Source of the DNA: JBCCEJ01 sp039030335
Lineage (GTDB): Bacteria > Pseudomonadota > Gammaproteobacteria > HK1
Assembly (NCBI GenBank): GCA_039030335.1
Contig: JBCCEJ010000038.1
Location: forward strand, 1-52,894
Reading direction: 5' to 3'
DNA length: 52,894 nucleotides
A program made the translations under genes and the position numbers. Below the pieces are notes generated by a model. The model was not told the origin of the DNA, made no database searches, and saw nothing but the letters and a program-made list of their open reading frames with translations. Every line of letters starts with the position of its first letter. Within the stretch, counting starts at the first letter, position 1. This document shows, piece by piece, positions 27,463-35,492 of the stretch.

Positions 27463-28974
27463 TCAGTCCGCACCGGTGCGCCGCACGCCGACGACGACCG
27501 GCAGCAGCCACATAGAGAAGGCGAGCAGTGCAACCGGGGCGTCACCGACTCTGGCGTACGGCGTCAGTCCCGCGGTCGGTTGCAAGGTCGCGTGCAACAC
27601 GCCAACTTCGAACGGCTCGATAGAGCGAAGTACGCGGCCGTCTGGCCCGATCGCCGCCGTCAGTCCCGTGTTGGTCGCCCGGGCGATCGGACGGCCTGAT
27701 TCGAGCGCTCGCATGCGTACGATCTGTAAGTGCTGGTGCGGCGCCAGGGTGTCGCCGAACCAGGCGTCGTTGCTGACGTTCACAAGCAGGTTCGCATGCG
27801 AAAGCGTCTGCCGAATCTCGTGTCCGAAAGCTGCTTCGTAACAGATCGAAACGCCGAGCCGCACGGCATCCAACGCCAACACTGCCGACTTCCCGGTCGC
27901 CGGTATGAACCTGGGAATCGGCACACCCAATCCCTGCATGACCGGGAGCAGCAGGGCCGCAAACGGCACGTATTCGCCGAATGGCACCAGGTGACGCTTA
28001 TGATACGCACCTTCGGTCGCACCCAGTGCAAGAACCGAATTATGGAAGCCGCGTTCGACGCGCGTTGGCACGCCGAGGAGTACGGTCGCATTCTGCGCGC
28101 GCGCCCGCGTGCGCACTGCGTCCAAGTAGTTGGCGACCCGCGACGCCAGCGAGGGTATCGCCGTCTCTGGCCATATGACGAGTCGGGCACCGGCGTCCAG
28201 TGCCTGCGAGGTCAGCACCCGGTACCGCTCGAGCGTCGGTGCCAGGTTCTGAGGTCGCCACTTGACGTCCTGCGCGTAGTTGCCCTGGATCAACGCCACC
28301 TGCATTGGGGGTCCAGCCGCACGGGTGAAGTTGATTGAGCCGACCAGGGTAAGGCCCACCCAGACCAGACCGAGTGCAGTTGCTGCGATGATTGGCCCAC
28401 GGCTGCGCGACACCCAGAGGCTTGCGAGCGCGCCCGCGCTCGCCGCGGCCAGGAGGCCACATGCGTAGCTACCCGCAATGGGTGCCAAGACGGCCGCAGG
28501 GCTGTCGACCTGACTGTAGCCGAGTTGCAGCCATGTGAAGCCAGTCAACAACCAGCCTCGAATCCACTCCAGCACCAGCCACGCAGCCGGCAGTGCAACC
28601 CCCGCCCGCCAAACCGGACCAAACCGGTTCGCAACCGTAGCGAGCAGCGCGGCCAGGGCCGGGAACAACGCCAGAAACAACACGAAGCCAACCGTCAGAA
28701 GCCACACGATCGGACCGTGCACATTGTTGAACTGAAAGCTTTCGCTGATCCAGCTGACGCCGACGCCGAAGGCACCAACGCCGTAGCAGAAGGCTCGCCA
28801 GAACGCGCTGCGGCCGCGGTCCTTCGCAATCGCCGCAAACAGCAGGGCCGGGCTCGCAATAGCGACAGGCCACCAGCCGAACGGCGCGAATCCGAGCGGT
28901 AGGGCTGCGCCTGCGACGGCCGGGATTGCGGCTTGCCGGGCGAGCGCCAGCGCCCGCCCCGATCTCGAATTCAC
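27463..28974 (-). CDS. lnt: Apolipoprotein N-acyltransferase
   Basis: Lnt adds the third acyl chain to the N-terminal Cys of lipoproteins at the outer face of the inner membrane. The 503-residue protein has an N-terminal multi-helix membrane part (~1-215) and a nitrilase-like periplasmic domain. The catalytic triad is visible: E270 (IWPETAIPS), K326 (KRHLVPFGEY) and C378 (SICYEAAF). A final C-terminal helix (VALLAFSMWLLPVVVGV) closes the protein. The GTG overlaps the corC stop by four bases. Last gene of the miaB-phoH-ybeY-corC-lnt operon. Confidence 0.96.
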   Translation of the reverse strand: MNSRSGRALALARQAAIPAVAGAALPLGFAPFGWWPVAIASPALLFAAIAKDRGRSAFWRAFCYGVGAFGVGVSWISESFQFNNVHGPIVWLLTVGFVLFLALFPALAALLATVANRFGPVWRAGVALPAAWLVLEWIRGWLLTGFTWLQLGYSQVDSPAAVLAPIAGSYACGLLAAASAGALASLWVSRSRGPIIAATALGLVWVGLTLVGSINFTRAAGPPMQVALIQGNYAQDVKWRPQNLAPTLERYRVLTSQALDAGARLVIWPETAIPSLASRVANYLDAVRTRARAQNATVLLGVPTRVERGFHNSVLALGATEGAYHKRHLVPFGEYVPFAALLLPVMQGLGVPIPRFIPATGKSAVLALDAVRLGVSICYEAAFGHEIRQTLSHANLLVNVSNDAWFGDTLAPHQHLQIVRMRALESGRPIARATNTGLTAAIGPDGRVLRSIEPFEVGVLHATLQPTAGLTPYARVGDAPVALLAFSMWLLPVVVGVRRTGAD

Positions 28975-29819
28975 TCGTCGTCCAGGCGACGCAGCAATAC
29001 CAGATTGACCCGCCGTTTGTCGGCGCGCAGAACTTCGAACTCAAACGAACCGAACTGAGTGATTTCGCCGCGTGTCGGCAACCGCCCGAACGATTGCACG
29101 ACGAGGCCGCCTATGGTGTCGAACTCCTCGTCGCTGAACTCGACCTCGAAATACGCGTTGAAGTCCTCGATCGGCGTCAATGCCTTAACGAGGTAATCGC
29201 CGTTGGAACGGGGGCGGATGTACAGCTCCTCGGCCGCGTCGTGCTCATCGTCGATCTCACCAACGATTTGCTCAAGGACGTCTTCGATCGTGACCAGCCC
29301 CGCCACGCCGTTGTACTCGTCCACGACTATAGCCATGTGATTGCGACTGGCGCGAAACTCACCCAACAACACGTTCAGGCGCTTCGACTCCGGCACGAAC
29401 ACGGCTGCGCGCATTGCCTCGCGCAAGTCGAACGGCCGCCGGCCGCCTTCCGCAAAGTGCGCCAACAGATCTTTGGCCAACAAGATCCCATCGACTTCGT
29501 CACGATTATCGCCGATGACGGGGAAGCGCGAATGCGCCGAACTGATGACGGTCGCGACGAACTCTTCGGGCGCCTGGTCGGCGTCGATGCAAACCATCTG
29601 CGGGCGCGGCACCATGATGTCGCGTACGCGCATCTCAGCGACCTGCAGTACTCCCTCGATCATGCTGAGCGCGTCGGCGTCGAACAGATTCCGGTCCTCA
29701 GCGTCGCGCAGCATCTCGACGAGCTGCTCCCTGGTCTTTGGCTCACCGCTAAGCGCGCCGGTGAGTCGCTCGAGCCAGCTGAGCGAACTCAGATTGGAGT
29801 CGGGGCGGTCGTCACTCAT
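28971..29819 (-). CDS. corC: CorC/YbeX-type CBS-domain protein
   Basis: A 282-residue cytosolic protein of the HlyC/CorC family with an N-terminal linker, two CBS motifs (MRVRDIMVPRPQMVCIDADQ; later VLEQIVGEIDDEHD) and a C-terminal CorC_HlyC transport-associated domain (FNAYFEVEFSDEEFDTIGGL). YbeX/CorC is tied to Mg2+/Co2+ handling and, from its linkage to ybeY, ribosome metabolism. It lies between ybeY and lnt with 4-nt overlaps at both ends. No membrane segment is present, unlike CorB-type relatives. Confidence 0.95.
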   Translation of the reverse strand: MSDDRPDSNLSSLSWLERLTGALSGEPKTREQLVEMLRDAEDRNLFDADALSMIEGVLQVAEMRVRDIMVPRPQMVCIDADQAPEEFVATVISSAHSRFPVIGDNRDEVDGILLAKDLLAHFAEGGRRPFDLREAMRAAVFVPESKRLNVLLGEFRASRNHMAIVVDEYNGVAGLVTIEDVLEQIVGEIDDEHDAAEELYIRPRSNGDYLVKALTPIEDFNAYFEVEFSDEEFDTIGGLVVQSFGRLPTRGEITQFGSFEFEVLRADKRRVNLVLLRRLDDE

Positions 29820-30391
29820 TGCTCATCATCCGCGTACGGATCGGCGTACCCCAAGCGCGCCAGGATTGCGCACTCACTACCTTCCATAATCGTGGCTTCC
29901 GCGTCGTCTTCGTGGTCCAGTCCGAGCAGGTGCAGTGTGCCGTGTATCACGAGATGAGCGAAATGCGCGCGCTGAGACTTGCCTTGCGCCAGGGCTTCGG
30001 CTTCGACGACCGGGCCGCACACGACGATGTCCCCGAGCCAATCCAGACCCACTCCATGGGGTAATTCGGCGGGAAACGACAGTACGTTGGTAGCGTAGTC
30101 ACGCCCACGGTATTCGCGGTTGAGCATCCGGGCTTCCGCATGGTCGACGACCCGTATGGTGAGCTCTGCAAGCTGTCGTTCCGCCGGCAGCGCGGCAGCG
30201 ACCCACGACCGGATCGCCGCTTCGTCAGGCCATTCGCGACCGGACTGACGCCAGACCATCTGCACATCGATGTTGTCGGCGTCCGGCACCACGGCATCGC
30301 CGAGCGCCGCGGGCCGCGTGGCATCTACGCCGGTTGGGAGGTCGGGGGTGGGGCTGACGCCCTGCCTAGGGTCGGGTGTGGGTTCGCTCAC
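29816..30391 (-). CDS. ybeY: Endoribonuclease YbeY
   Basis: YbeY is a single-strand RNase needed for 16S rRNA 3'-end maturation and ribosome quality control. The Zn-binding motif is intact: H150, H154 and H160 in HGTLHLLGLDH. NREYRGRDYATNVLSFP is also conserved. The 191-residue length is about 35 longer than usual. The first ~40 residues (Pro/Asp/Thr-rich) are an N-terminal extension. Its start is supported by a GTGA overlap with phoH. Confidence 0.94.
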   Translation of the reverse strand: MSEPTPDPRQGVSPTPDLPTGVDATRPAALGDAVVPDADNIDVQMVWRQSGREWPDEAAIRSWVAAALPAERQLAELTIRVVDHAEARMLNREYRGRDYATNVLSFPAELPHGVGLDWLGDIVVCGPVVEAEALAQGKSQRAHFAHLVIHGTLHLLGLDHEDDAEATIMEGSECAILARLGYADPYADDEQ

Positions 30392-31389
30392 GTGTCACGA
30401 GACTCGGCTTGAGTCGATTGGTTGTCGAACGCCTCGTAGGCTTCGAGGATACGGGCAACGAGACGGTGACGCACGACGTCTTTGGGTTCAAAAAACGTGA
30501 AACTGATCCCGCGGATTCCGCGTACGATGTCGATGACCTGACGCAGACCGGATTTGGTTCCGCGGGGCAGATCAACCTGCGTGATATCGCCGGTCACAAC
30601 CGCCTTGGAACCGAACCCGATGCGGGTCAGAAACATTTTCATCTGCTCGACGGTGGTGTTCTGTGCTTCATCGAGGATGATAAAGGAGTCATTCAACGTA
30701 CGCCCGCGCATGTAGGCGAGGGGTGCTACTTCGATCACATTGCGCTCTATCAGGCGGCCGACCCGTTCGAATCCGACCATCTCGTAAAGCGCGTCGTACA
30801 AGGGCCGCAGGTAGGGATCGACTTTCTGGGCGAGGTCGCCCGGCAGGAATCCGAGCCGCTCGCCAGCTTCCACGGCAGGACGCACGAGCACGAGGCGCGA
30901 GATCGTTTCACTTTCCAGAGCCTCCACGGCTCTCGCCACGGCCAGATAGGTCTTGCCGGTGCCAGCAGGACCGATACCGAAGTTGATGTCGTTCTCGGCG
31001 ATGCGTTCAAGATAGCGCAGTTGATTGGTGCCGCGGGCACGGATCAGGCCGCGGCGCGTGCGCACTGTCAGCTCGGGCAACTCTTCATCTGCGAGCAGCG
31101 CCTCCACACCCGATTCTTGCAGAAACAGGTGCACACGCTCGAGGCTCAGGGTCTCCGTGGCGGTGGCCTTGTACAGCCGTTGCAGTACCCGTTCTGCCGA
31201 CCTGGCGGCGTCGGCATCACCCTGCACGGAAAAGTGCTCGCCACGATTGTGTATCTCTACCGCCAGGCGGCGTTCCAGCTCTCGCAGATGCTGATCCATG
31301 GGACCGCACAGATTCGCGAGCCGGGCATTGTCATCCGCGCCCAGCGTTAGCTCGCGCGTGGTGGGCCGGGGGGCCGTGGCGGAGTTCAA
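30388..31389 (-). CDS. ybeZ: PhoH-like ATPase (YbeZ)
   Basis: YbeZ is a P-loop ATPase of the PhoH family, a predicted RNA helicase or nuclease partner of YbeY. Walker A GPAGTGKT is at residues 140-147 and Walker B ILDEAQN near 238. RPAVEAGERLGFLPGD and MKMFLTRIGFGSKAV are nearly identical to E. coli YbeZ. The start codon is TTG at 31389, overlapping the miaB stop as TTGA. The matching TRELTLxxxDNARLxxLCGP start supports this over a downstream ATG. Confidence 0.95.
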   Translation of the reverse strand: MNSATAPRPTTRELTLGADDNARLANLCGPMDQHLRELERRLAVEIHNRGEHFSVQGDADAARSAERVLQRLYKATATETLSLERVHLFLQESGVEALLADEELPELTVRTRRGLIRARGTNQLRYLERIAENDINFGIGPAGTGKTYLAVARAVEALESETISRLVLVRPAVEAGERLGFLPGDLAQKVDPYLRPLYDALYEMVGFERVGRLIERNVIEVAPLAYMRGRTLNDSFIILDEAQNTTVEQMKMFLTRIGFGSKAVVTGDITQVDLPRGTKSGLRQVIDIVRGIRGISFTFFEPKDVVRHRLVARILEAYEAFDNQSTQAESRDT

Positions 31390-32762
31390 TTGAGCTGCGG
31401 CAAGGCCGCCTCCACTGACCGATCCGCGACACGCTCCGATGCTGCGACGCGACCGCGCAGTGAGTTTGGCAGCGCGGCCGTGATCTGCACCGGCACCATC
31501 TGGCCGACAAGCGACAGCGGCCCCGGCAGATTGACGACGCGGTTGTTCGGCGTCCGCCCGGCAATCTCGTTGCCGTTCTTCTTCGACCGTCGCTCTATCA
31601 GCACCGGCTGCACCGTGCCGACCATCGCGTCACTGTAGCCGGAAGCAAACGCGGAGATTCGCGCCTGCAGGCGCGCCAGCCGCTCCTTCTTCACCTGCGC
31701 CGGTACCTCGTCGACAAGATCGGAAGCAGGCGTGCCCGGCCGTGGGCTGTAGATGAAGCTGAAAGACTGATCGAATCGAACTTCCTCGATCAGCGCCATC
31801 GTGTCCTCGAAATCAGCATCCGTCTCTCCCGGAAAGCCGACGATGAAATCGGACGACAGGGACAAGTCGGGGCGTGCTTCGCGAAGCCGATCCACGATGC
31901 GCAGATACTCATCGACCGTGTGTTGGCGCTTCATGCGGGTCAGCATGTTGTCGCTGCCGGTCTGCACGGGCAGGTGCAGGTGAGAAACCAGCTCCGGCAC
32001 GTACCGGTAGACGTCGATGAGCGAGTCAGTGACCTCAACTGGATGCGAAGTCGTGTAGCGGATGCGATCGATACCCTCGACGTCAGCCGTGTACTCGATA
32101 AGGGCGGCCAGATCGGCCTCGCCATTACCGTGGGTGTCGTCCAGGTAAGCATTCACGTTCTGGCCGAGGTAGGTGATCTCACGCACGCCCTGCTCCGCGA
32201 GGTCGGCAACCTCGAGAAGGACGTCGGTCAGCGGGCGCGAGAACTCTTCGCCGCGTGTGTACGGCACCACACAGAAGCTGCAGTACTTGCTGCAGCCCTC
32301 CATCACCGACACGAAAGCGGTTGGTCCTTTGGCCCGTGCTTCGGGCAGCGCGTCGAACTTCTCGATCTCAGGAAACGAAACGTCGACCTGGGGTGTGCCT
32401 TGCCGCTCCGCCTGATGCAACAACTCCGGCACCCGTTGCAGTGTCTGCGGCCCGTAAACCACGTCCACAAACGGTGCGCGGGCCTGGATTGCCGATCCCT
32501 CCTGGCTCGCAACACAACCGCCGACACCGATCATGACGTCCGGGCGAGCCTCCTTGAACACGCGCCACTTACCGAGCTGAGAAAACACTTTCTCGGCAGC
32601 TTTCTCGCGCACCGAGCACGTGTTGACGAGCAGCACGTCGGCCTCAGCGGGATCTTCGGTCAGCACCAGATCGTGTGACTCGGCGAGCAGCTCGGCCGTC
32701 TTGGCGGAGTCGTACTCGTTCATCTGGCAGCCGAAGGTCTTGATGTAGAGCTTGCGGGACAT
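31386..32762 (-). CDS. miaB: tRNA-2-methylthio-N6-dimethylallyladenosine synthase
   Basis: MiaB is a radical SAM methylthiotransferase that converts i6A37 to ms2i6A37 in tRNAs reading UNN codons. Of 458 residues, the auxiliary cluster ligands are C12, C49 and C83 (TFGCQMN, NTCSVREKA, GGCVASQ). The radical SAM cluster is C157, C161 and C164 (CSKYCSFC). A C-terminal TRAM domain ends the protein (GTVQPVLIERRSKKNGNEIA...). It is the promoter-proximal gene of the five-gene operon. Confidence 0.97.
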   Translation of the reverse strand: MSRKLYIKTFGCQMNEYDSAKTAELLAESHDLVLTEDPAEADVLLVNTCSVREKAAEKVFSQLGKWRVFKEARPDVMIGVGGCVASQEGSAIQARAPFVDVVYGPQTLQRVPELLHQAERQGTPQVDVSFPEIEKFDALPEARAKGPTAFVSVMEGCSKYCSFCVVPYTRGEEFSRPLTDVLLEVADLAEQGVREITYLGQNVNAYLDDTHGNGEADLAALIEYTADVEGIDRIRYTTSHPVEVTDSLIDVYRYVPELVSHLHLPVQTGSDNMLTRMKRQHTVDEYLRIVDRLREARPDLSLSSDFIVGFPGETDADFEDTMALIEEVRFDQSFSFIYSPRPGTPASDLVDEVPAQVKKERLARLQARISAFASGYSDAMVGTVQPVLIERRSKKNGNEIAGRTPNNRVVNLPGPLSLVGQMVPVQITAALPNSLRGRVAASERVADRSVEAALPQLN

Positions 32763-32984
32763 GCGCGTCCGGGGTCAGACCGACAAAAAGGCGGCAAAGT
32801 TACACGTTACACCACGAACTGTCACTCGTCGCGTTTCCAGCTCCGCGAATGGCATCGCGCCAGCCAGGTCGGCACTGGTGCCAGTCACGGGCCCTGGCAC
32901 CGCGCTGGCTCACGTGCAGCGGTCAAGTCCGGTCACGATTTCCGGGCAGGGGCGTCTAAAGCTGCCGAACGAAGTTGGAAATGA
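32763..32984. other. Non-coding leader of the miaB operon
   Basis: Part of a 311-base gap between miaB and amt (both minus strand). It should contain the miaB promoter, but I could not pick confident boxes. No small gene or RNA fold is evident. The amt-proximal end holds the hairpin at 32985-33009. Confidence 0.35.
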
Positions 32985-33009
32985 CGCCGGCCGCGCGAGG
33001 CGGCCGGCG
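32985..33009 (-). terminator. Strong GC hairpin downstream of amt
   Basis: A 10-bp perfect stem (32985-32994 with 33000-33009) and a 5-nt loop lie 65-90 bases after the amt stop on the minus strand. The sequence following the hairpin in that direction includes ATTT but no long T run. A terminator or mRNA-stabilising structure is likely. Confidence 0.5.
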
Positions 33010-33073
33010 GGCGATTGCGTTCTCTACATCGGTCGGGGTGCGAACTGCCCGACCTTCTGAGGCCGCACTGGGC

Positions 33074-34261
33074 CTAGGGAGGGTTGGCGCCGATTTTGTG
33101 CAACGCCAAATCCGCACCTTCGAATTCCTGCTCCTCGGTCAGGCGAATCCCGATCACCACCTTGACGAGCCCGTAGATGACAAAGCCGCCCACCAGCGCG
33201 ATGACGACACCGAGCAGGCTGCCGACCAGCTGGGCCATGAACGACACGCCGCCCATGCCACCGAGCGCCTTCGTTCCGAAAATCCCGCAGGCCAGCCCGC
33301 CCCACAGACCACAGAGTCCGTGCAGCGGCCACACGCCAAGGACGTCGTCGATGCCCCATTTGTTCTGCGCCTGTGTAAACGCCCAGACGAACAGGCCGCC
33401 TCCGACGGCACCCGTTATCAGCGCGCCCAGCGGATGCATCACGTCCGAGCCAGCACAAATGGCTACCAGGCCAGCGAGCGGGCCGTTGTGGACGAAGCCC
33501 GGATCGTTCTTGCCGACTACCTGCGCCACGAGCACACCACCCACCATCGCCATCAGGGAATTGACGGCAACCAGACCACTGATGCCCTCGACGGCCTGCG
33601 CCGACATGACGTTGAAACCAAACCAGCCGACGGTCAGCACCCACGCACCCAGCGCCAGGAACGGAATGCTCGACGGCGGATAAGCGGCCGCGACCTTTCC
33701 GTCTTTGTACCTTCCAGACCGGGCGCCGAGCAGAATGACGGCGGCGAGGGCTATCCATCCGCCTACGCCGTGCACGACGATGGAACCGGCGAAGTCGTGA
33801 AATTCAGCGCCGAAGCTCTCACCTATCCAGCTCTGGATGCCGAAATTGCCGTTCCACGTGATCCCTTCAAACAGCGGGTAGACGATGGACACCAGCAACG
33901 CGGACGCCAGCAGCTGTGGGTAATATCGGGCGCGCTCCGCAATACCGCCTGAGATGATCGCCGGAATGGCAGCCGCAAAAGTCAGCAGGAAGAAGAACTT
34001 GACCAGTTCGTAACCATTGTTGGCGGACAACGTCTCGGCGGAGGCAAGAAAACCCTGCCCGTACGCCACGCCGTAGCCAATAAAGAAGTAGGCGATCGTC
34101 GAAATACTGAAGTCACCGATGATCTTGACCAGCGCGTTGACCTGGTTTTTCTGACGGACCGTTCCGACTTCGAGAAAGGCAAAGCCCGAATGCATGGCGA
34201 GCACCATGATGGCGCCGAGCAGCACGAACAGGACATCAGCGCCCGATTTTAGTGCTTCCAC
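33074..34261 (-). CDS. amt: Ammonium transporter AmtB-type
   Basis: Amt proteins form trimeric channels for ammonium uptake under nitrogen limitation. The 395-residue protein has about 11 membrane helices and the family blocks AFAAAIPAIISGGIAERARY, FHDFAGSIVVHGVGGW (pore His) and VWPLHGLCGLWGG (second pore His). The C terminus ends in LTEEQEFEGADLALHK, a cytosolic tail matching the GlnK-binding region of AmtB. It starts at GTG 34261 with an AGGGGG site seven bases upstream. No glnK is adjacent. Upstream lie a sigma-54 promoter and two NtrC-type sites, so expression is probably nitrogen-regulated. Confidence 0.96.
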   Translation of the reverse strand: MEALKSGADVLFVLLGAIMVLAMHSGFAFLEVGTVRQKNQVNALVKIIGDFSISTIAYFFIGYGVAYGQGFLASAETLSANNGYELVKFFFLLTFAAAIPAIISGGIAERARYYPQLLASALLVSIVYPLFEGITWNGNFGIQSWIGESFGAEFHDFAGSIVVHGVGGWIALAAVILLGARSGRYKDGKVAAAYPPSSIPFLALGAWVLTVGWFGFNVMSAQAVEGISGLVAVNSLMAMVGGVLVAQVVGKNDPGFVHNGPLAGLVAICAGSDVMHPLGALITGAVGGGLFVWAFTQAQNKWGIDDVLGVWPLHGLCGLWGGLACGIFGTKALGGMGGVSFMAQLVGSLLGVVIALVGGFVIYGLVKVVIGIRLTEEQEFEGADLALHKIGANPP

Positions 34262-34305
34262 TGGAATTCCCCCTGGAGTTTTGACAAGGCAACTCGCATT
34301 GGAAC

Positions 34306-34321
34306 AGCACGATGCGTGCCA
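34306..34321 (-). promoter_or_regulatory. Sigma-54 promoter of amt
   Basis: On the minus strand TGGCACGCATCGTGCT gives a perfect -24 TGGCACG and a -12 TGCT with the canonical GG-to-GC spacing. Only one base of the -12 box (G instead of T before TGC) departs from consensus. The predicted start near 34295 leaves a ~34-base leader to the amt GTG. Confidence 0.8.
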
Positions 34322-34397
34322 GAATGTAAAAAATGCCCCGGAATCGGGCGCTTAGACAGGGAATTGTTCAGAGAAGGTGCGTTGATCGATGACATTT

Positions 34398-34414
34398 CGC
34401 ACAGTAACAGTGCA
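34398..34414. promoter_or_regulatory. NtrC-type enhancer site 1
   Basis: CGCACAGTAACAGTGCA fits the 17-bp NtrC pattern TGCAC-N7-GTGCA with one mismatch. It is centred about 110 bases upstream of the sigma-54 start, as in E. coli glnAp2. It pairs with the site 31 bases farther upstream. Confidence 0.75.
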
Positions 34415-34428
34415 TCCTCGCGAACAAT

Positions 34429-34445
34429 TGCACTAAGTAAGTGCG
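34429..34445. promoter_or_regulatory. NtrC-type enhancer site 2
   Basis: TGCACTAAGTAAGTGCG fits the same 17-bp pattern with one mismatch. Centres of the two sites are 31 bp apart, about three helical turns, and this one is near -141. Confidence 0.75.
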
Positions 34446-34793
34446 ATTTTTCCCATTGCGGCGCAGGATGAGTGACCGTGCATGTTGCCGGGCACACCCG
34501 GCATGGCAAACCGGGCCAGCCGTAGTTGCCGCACACCGAAACGGTGCGTGCATTCCTCACTCGGTGCGCCTCTGCCGGAGGGCGCCAGGCAGCGGCGCGC
34601 AACGGCACGGTTAACGGCGCATCGAACACAACGCGAGCGGCTGTTCCGGCCAGGCGATGTCCGCATCCGTTCGCCCAACTTTCGGCCAGGCGCGCAATGT
34701 TCGCGCGAAACTGCGGTCACATAAGCTTGTGAGACCTGGTTCTCAGTCCTGCTTCGAAGGGCTCTCCGACCGGCGCCGGAACGAGCGTTACAC
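34446..34793. other. Intergenic region between amt sites and hspQ promoter, with two hairpins
   Basis: No gene is evident. Two hairpins stand out: TGCCGGG/CCCGGCA with a CACA loop (34486-34503, 7-bp perfect) and a 9-bp stem with one mismatch around an AAA loop (34530-34550). They lie in a divergent intergenic region, so they are not obvious terminators for either flanking gene. Confidence 0.4.
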
Positions 34794-34822
34794 TTGAGAG
34801 GTAACGGTCAACTCGCTACGAT
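34794..34822 (+). promoter_or_regulatory. Sigma-70-type promoter of hspQ
   Basis: -35 TTGAGA (34794-34799) and -10 TACGAT (34817-34822) with a 17-base spacer. The ATG of hspQ is about 115 bases farther on. A heat-shock (sigma-32) promoter pattern was sought but not found. Confidence 0.45.
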
Positions 34823-34944
34823 CGTGCTGCGGAGCAAGGCCGCTTTGGGGACATGGGGTCTGGGCCTTGTGAGTGTCAATTCAATCAGGCAGCGACGCTG
34901 CCACCCTACTCCGGCAACGATTCTGCATGGTTTCGAGAGATTAC

Positions 34945-35283
34945 ATGTCCGCTACTGAAATGCTGTTCGCCAAGTTCTGCATCGGACAGGTCGTCAAACA
35001 CCGGCTGTTCCCGTTTCGGGGCGTGATCTACGACGTCGATCCGGAGTTCAACAACACGGAGGAGTGGTATCAGGCCATTCCAGAGCACATCCGTCCACGC
35101 AAAGACCAGCCCTTCTACCACCTGTATGCCGAGAACGACGACGGCTACTACGAAGCCTACGTATCCGAGCAAAATCTGCTGGTAGACGATTCCGGACTGC
35201 CAGTCGAGCACCCTTCGGTAGACGAGGAATTCGGCCAGCTGGACGACGGTTTCTACACTCTGCACTCGTCGCAGGCGCACTAG
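34945..35283 (+). CDS. hspQ: Heat-shock protein HspQ (YccV-like)
   Basis: HspQ proteins are small, hemimethylated-DNA-binding-domain proteins; in E. coli HspQ is an adaptor that stimulates Lon. The 112-residue protein contains FCIGQVVKHRLFPFRGVIYD, EWYQAIPEHIRP, PFYHLYAENDDGYYEAYVSE and QNLLVDDSG, matching the family. I start at ATG 34945 (MSATEMLFAK) with GAGA about seven bases upstream; the longer frame and the ATG at 34960 are alternatives. It is followed at ~210 bases by the cNMP/rhodanese gene. Confidence 0.9.
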   Translation: MSATEMLFAKFCIGQVVKHRLFPFRGVIYDVDPEFNNTEEWYQAIPEHIRPRKDQPFYHLYAENDDGYYEAYVSEQNLLVDDSGLPVEHPSVDEEFGQLDDGFYTLHSSQAH

Positions 35284-35412
35284 CGGCGCACTCTCGTTCC
35301 GGGCAACTAGGGACCGCAGCTCCAGGGGGCAGCTCCCACGTGCCAACGGCCTCCGGATGTGACCTGTGCCCCAGTTCGGGCGAAAAAACGTCGGGAACCG
35401 ACGCATTCACCA

Positions 35413-35440
35413 TTGCAATTGTCCGCCTGAACAATATGCT
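35413..35440 (+). promoter_or_regulatory. Possible promoter of the cNMP/rhodanese gene
   Basis: -35-like TTGCAA (35413-35418) and -10-like TATGCT (35435-35440) with a 16-base spacer, about 50 bases upstream of the ATG at 35493. Matches to consensus are moderate. Confidence 0.4.
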
Positions 35441-35492
35441 AGACCCTGTGCAATTCCCTATTTCCGGGTACTAGAACGCCGAATTCGCCCTC

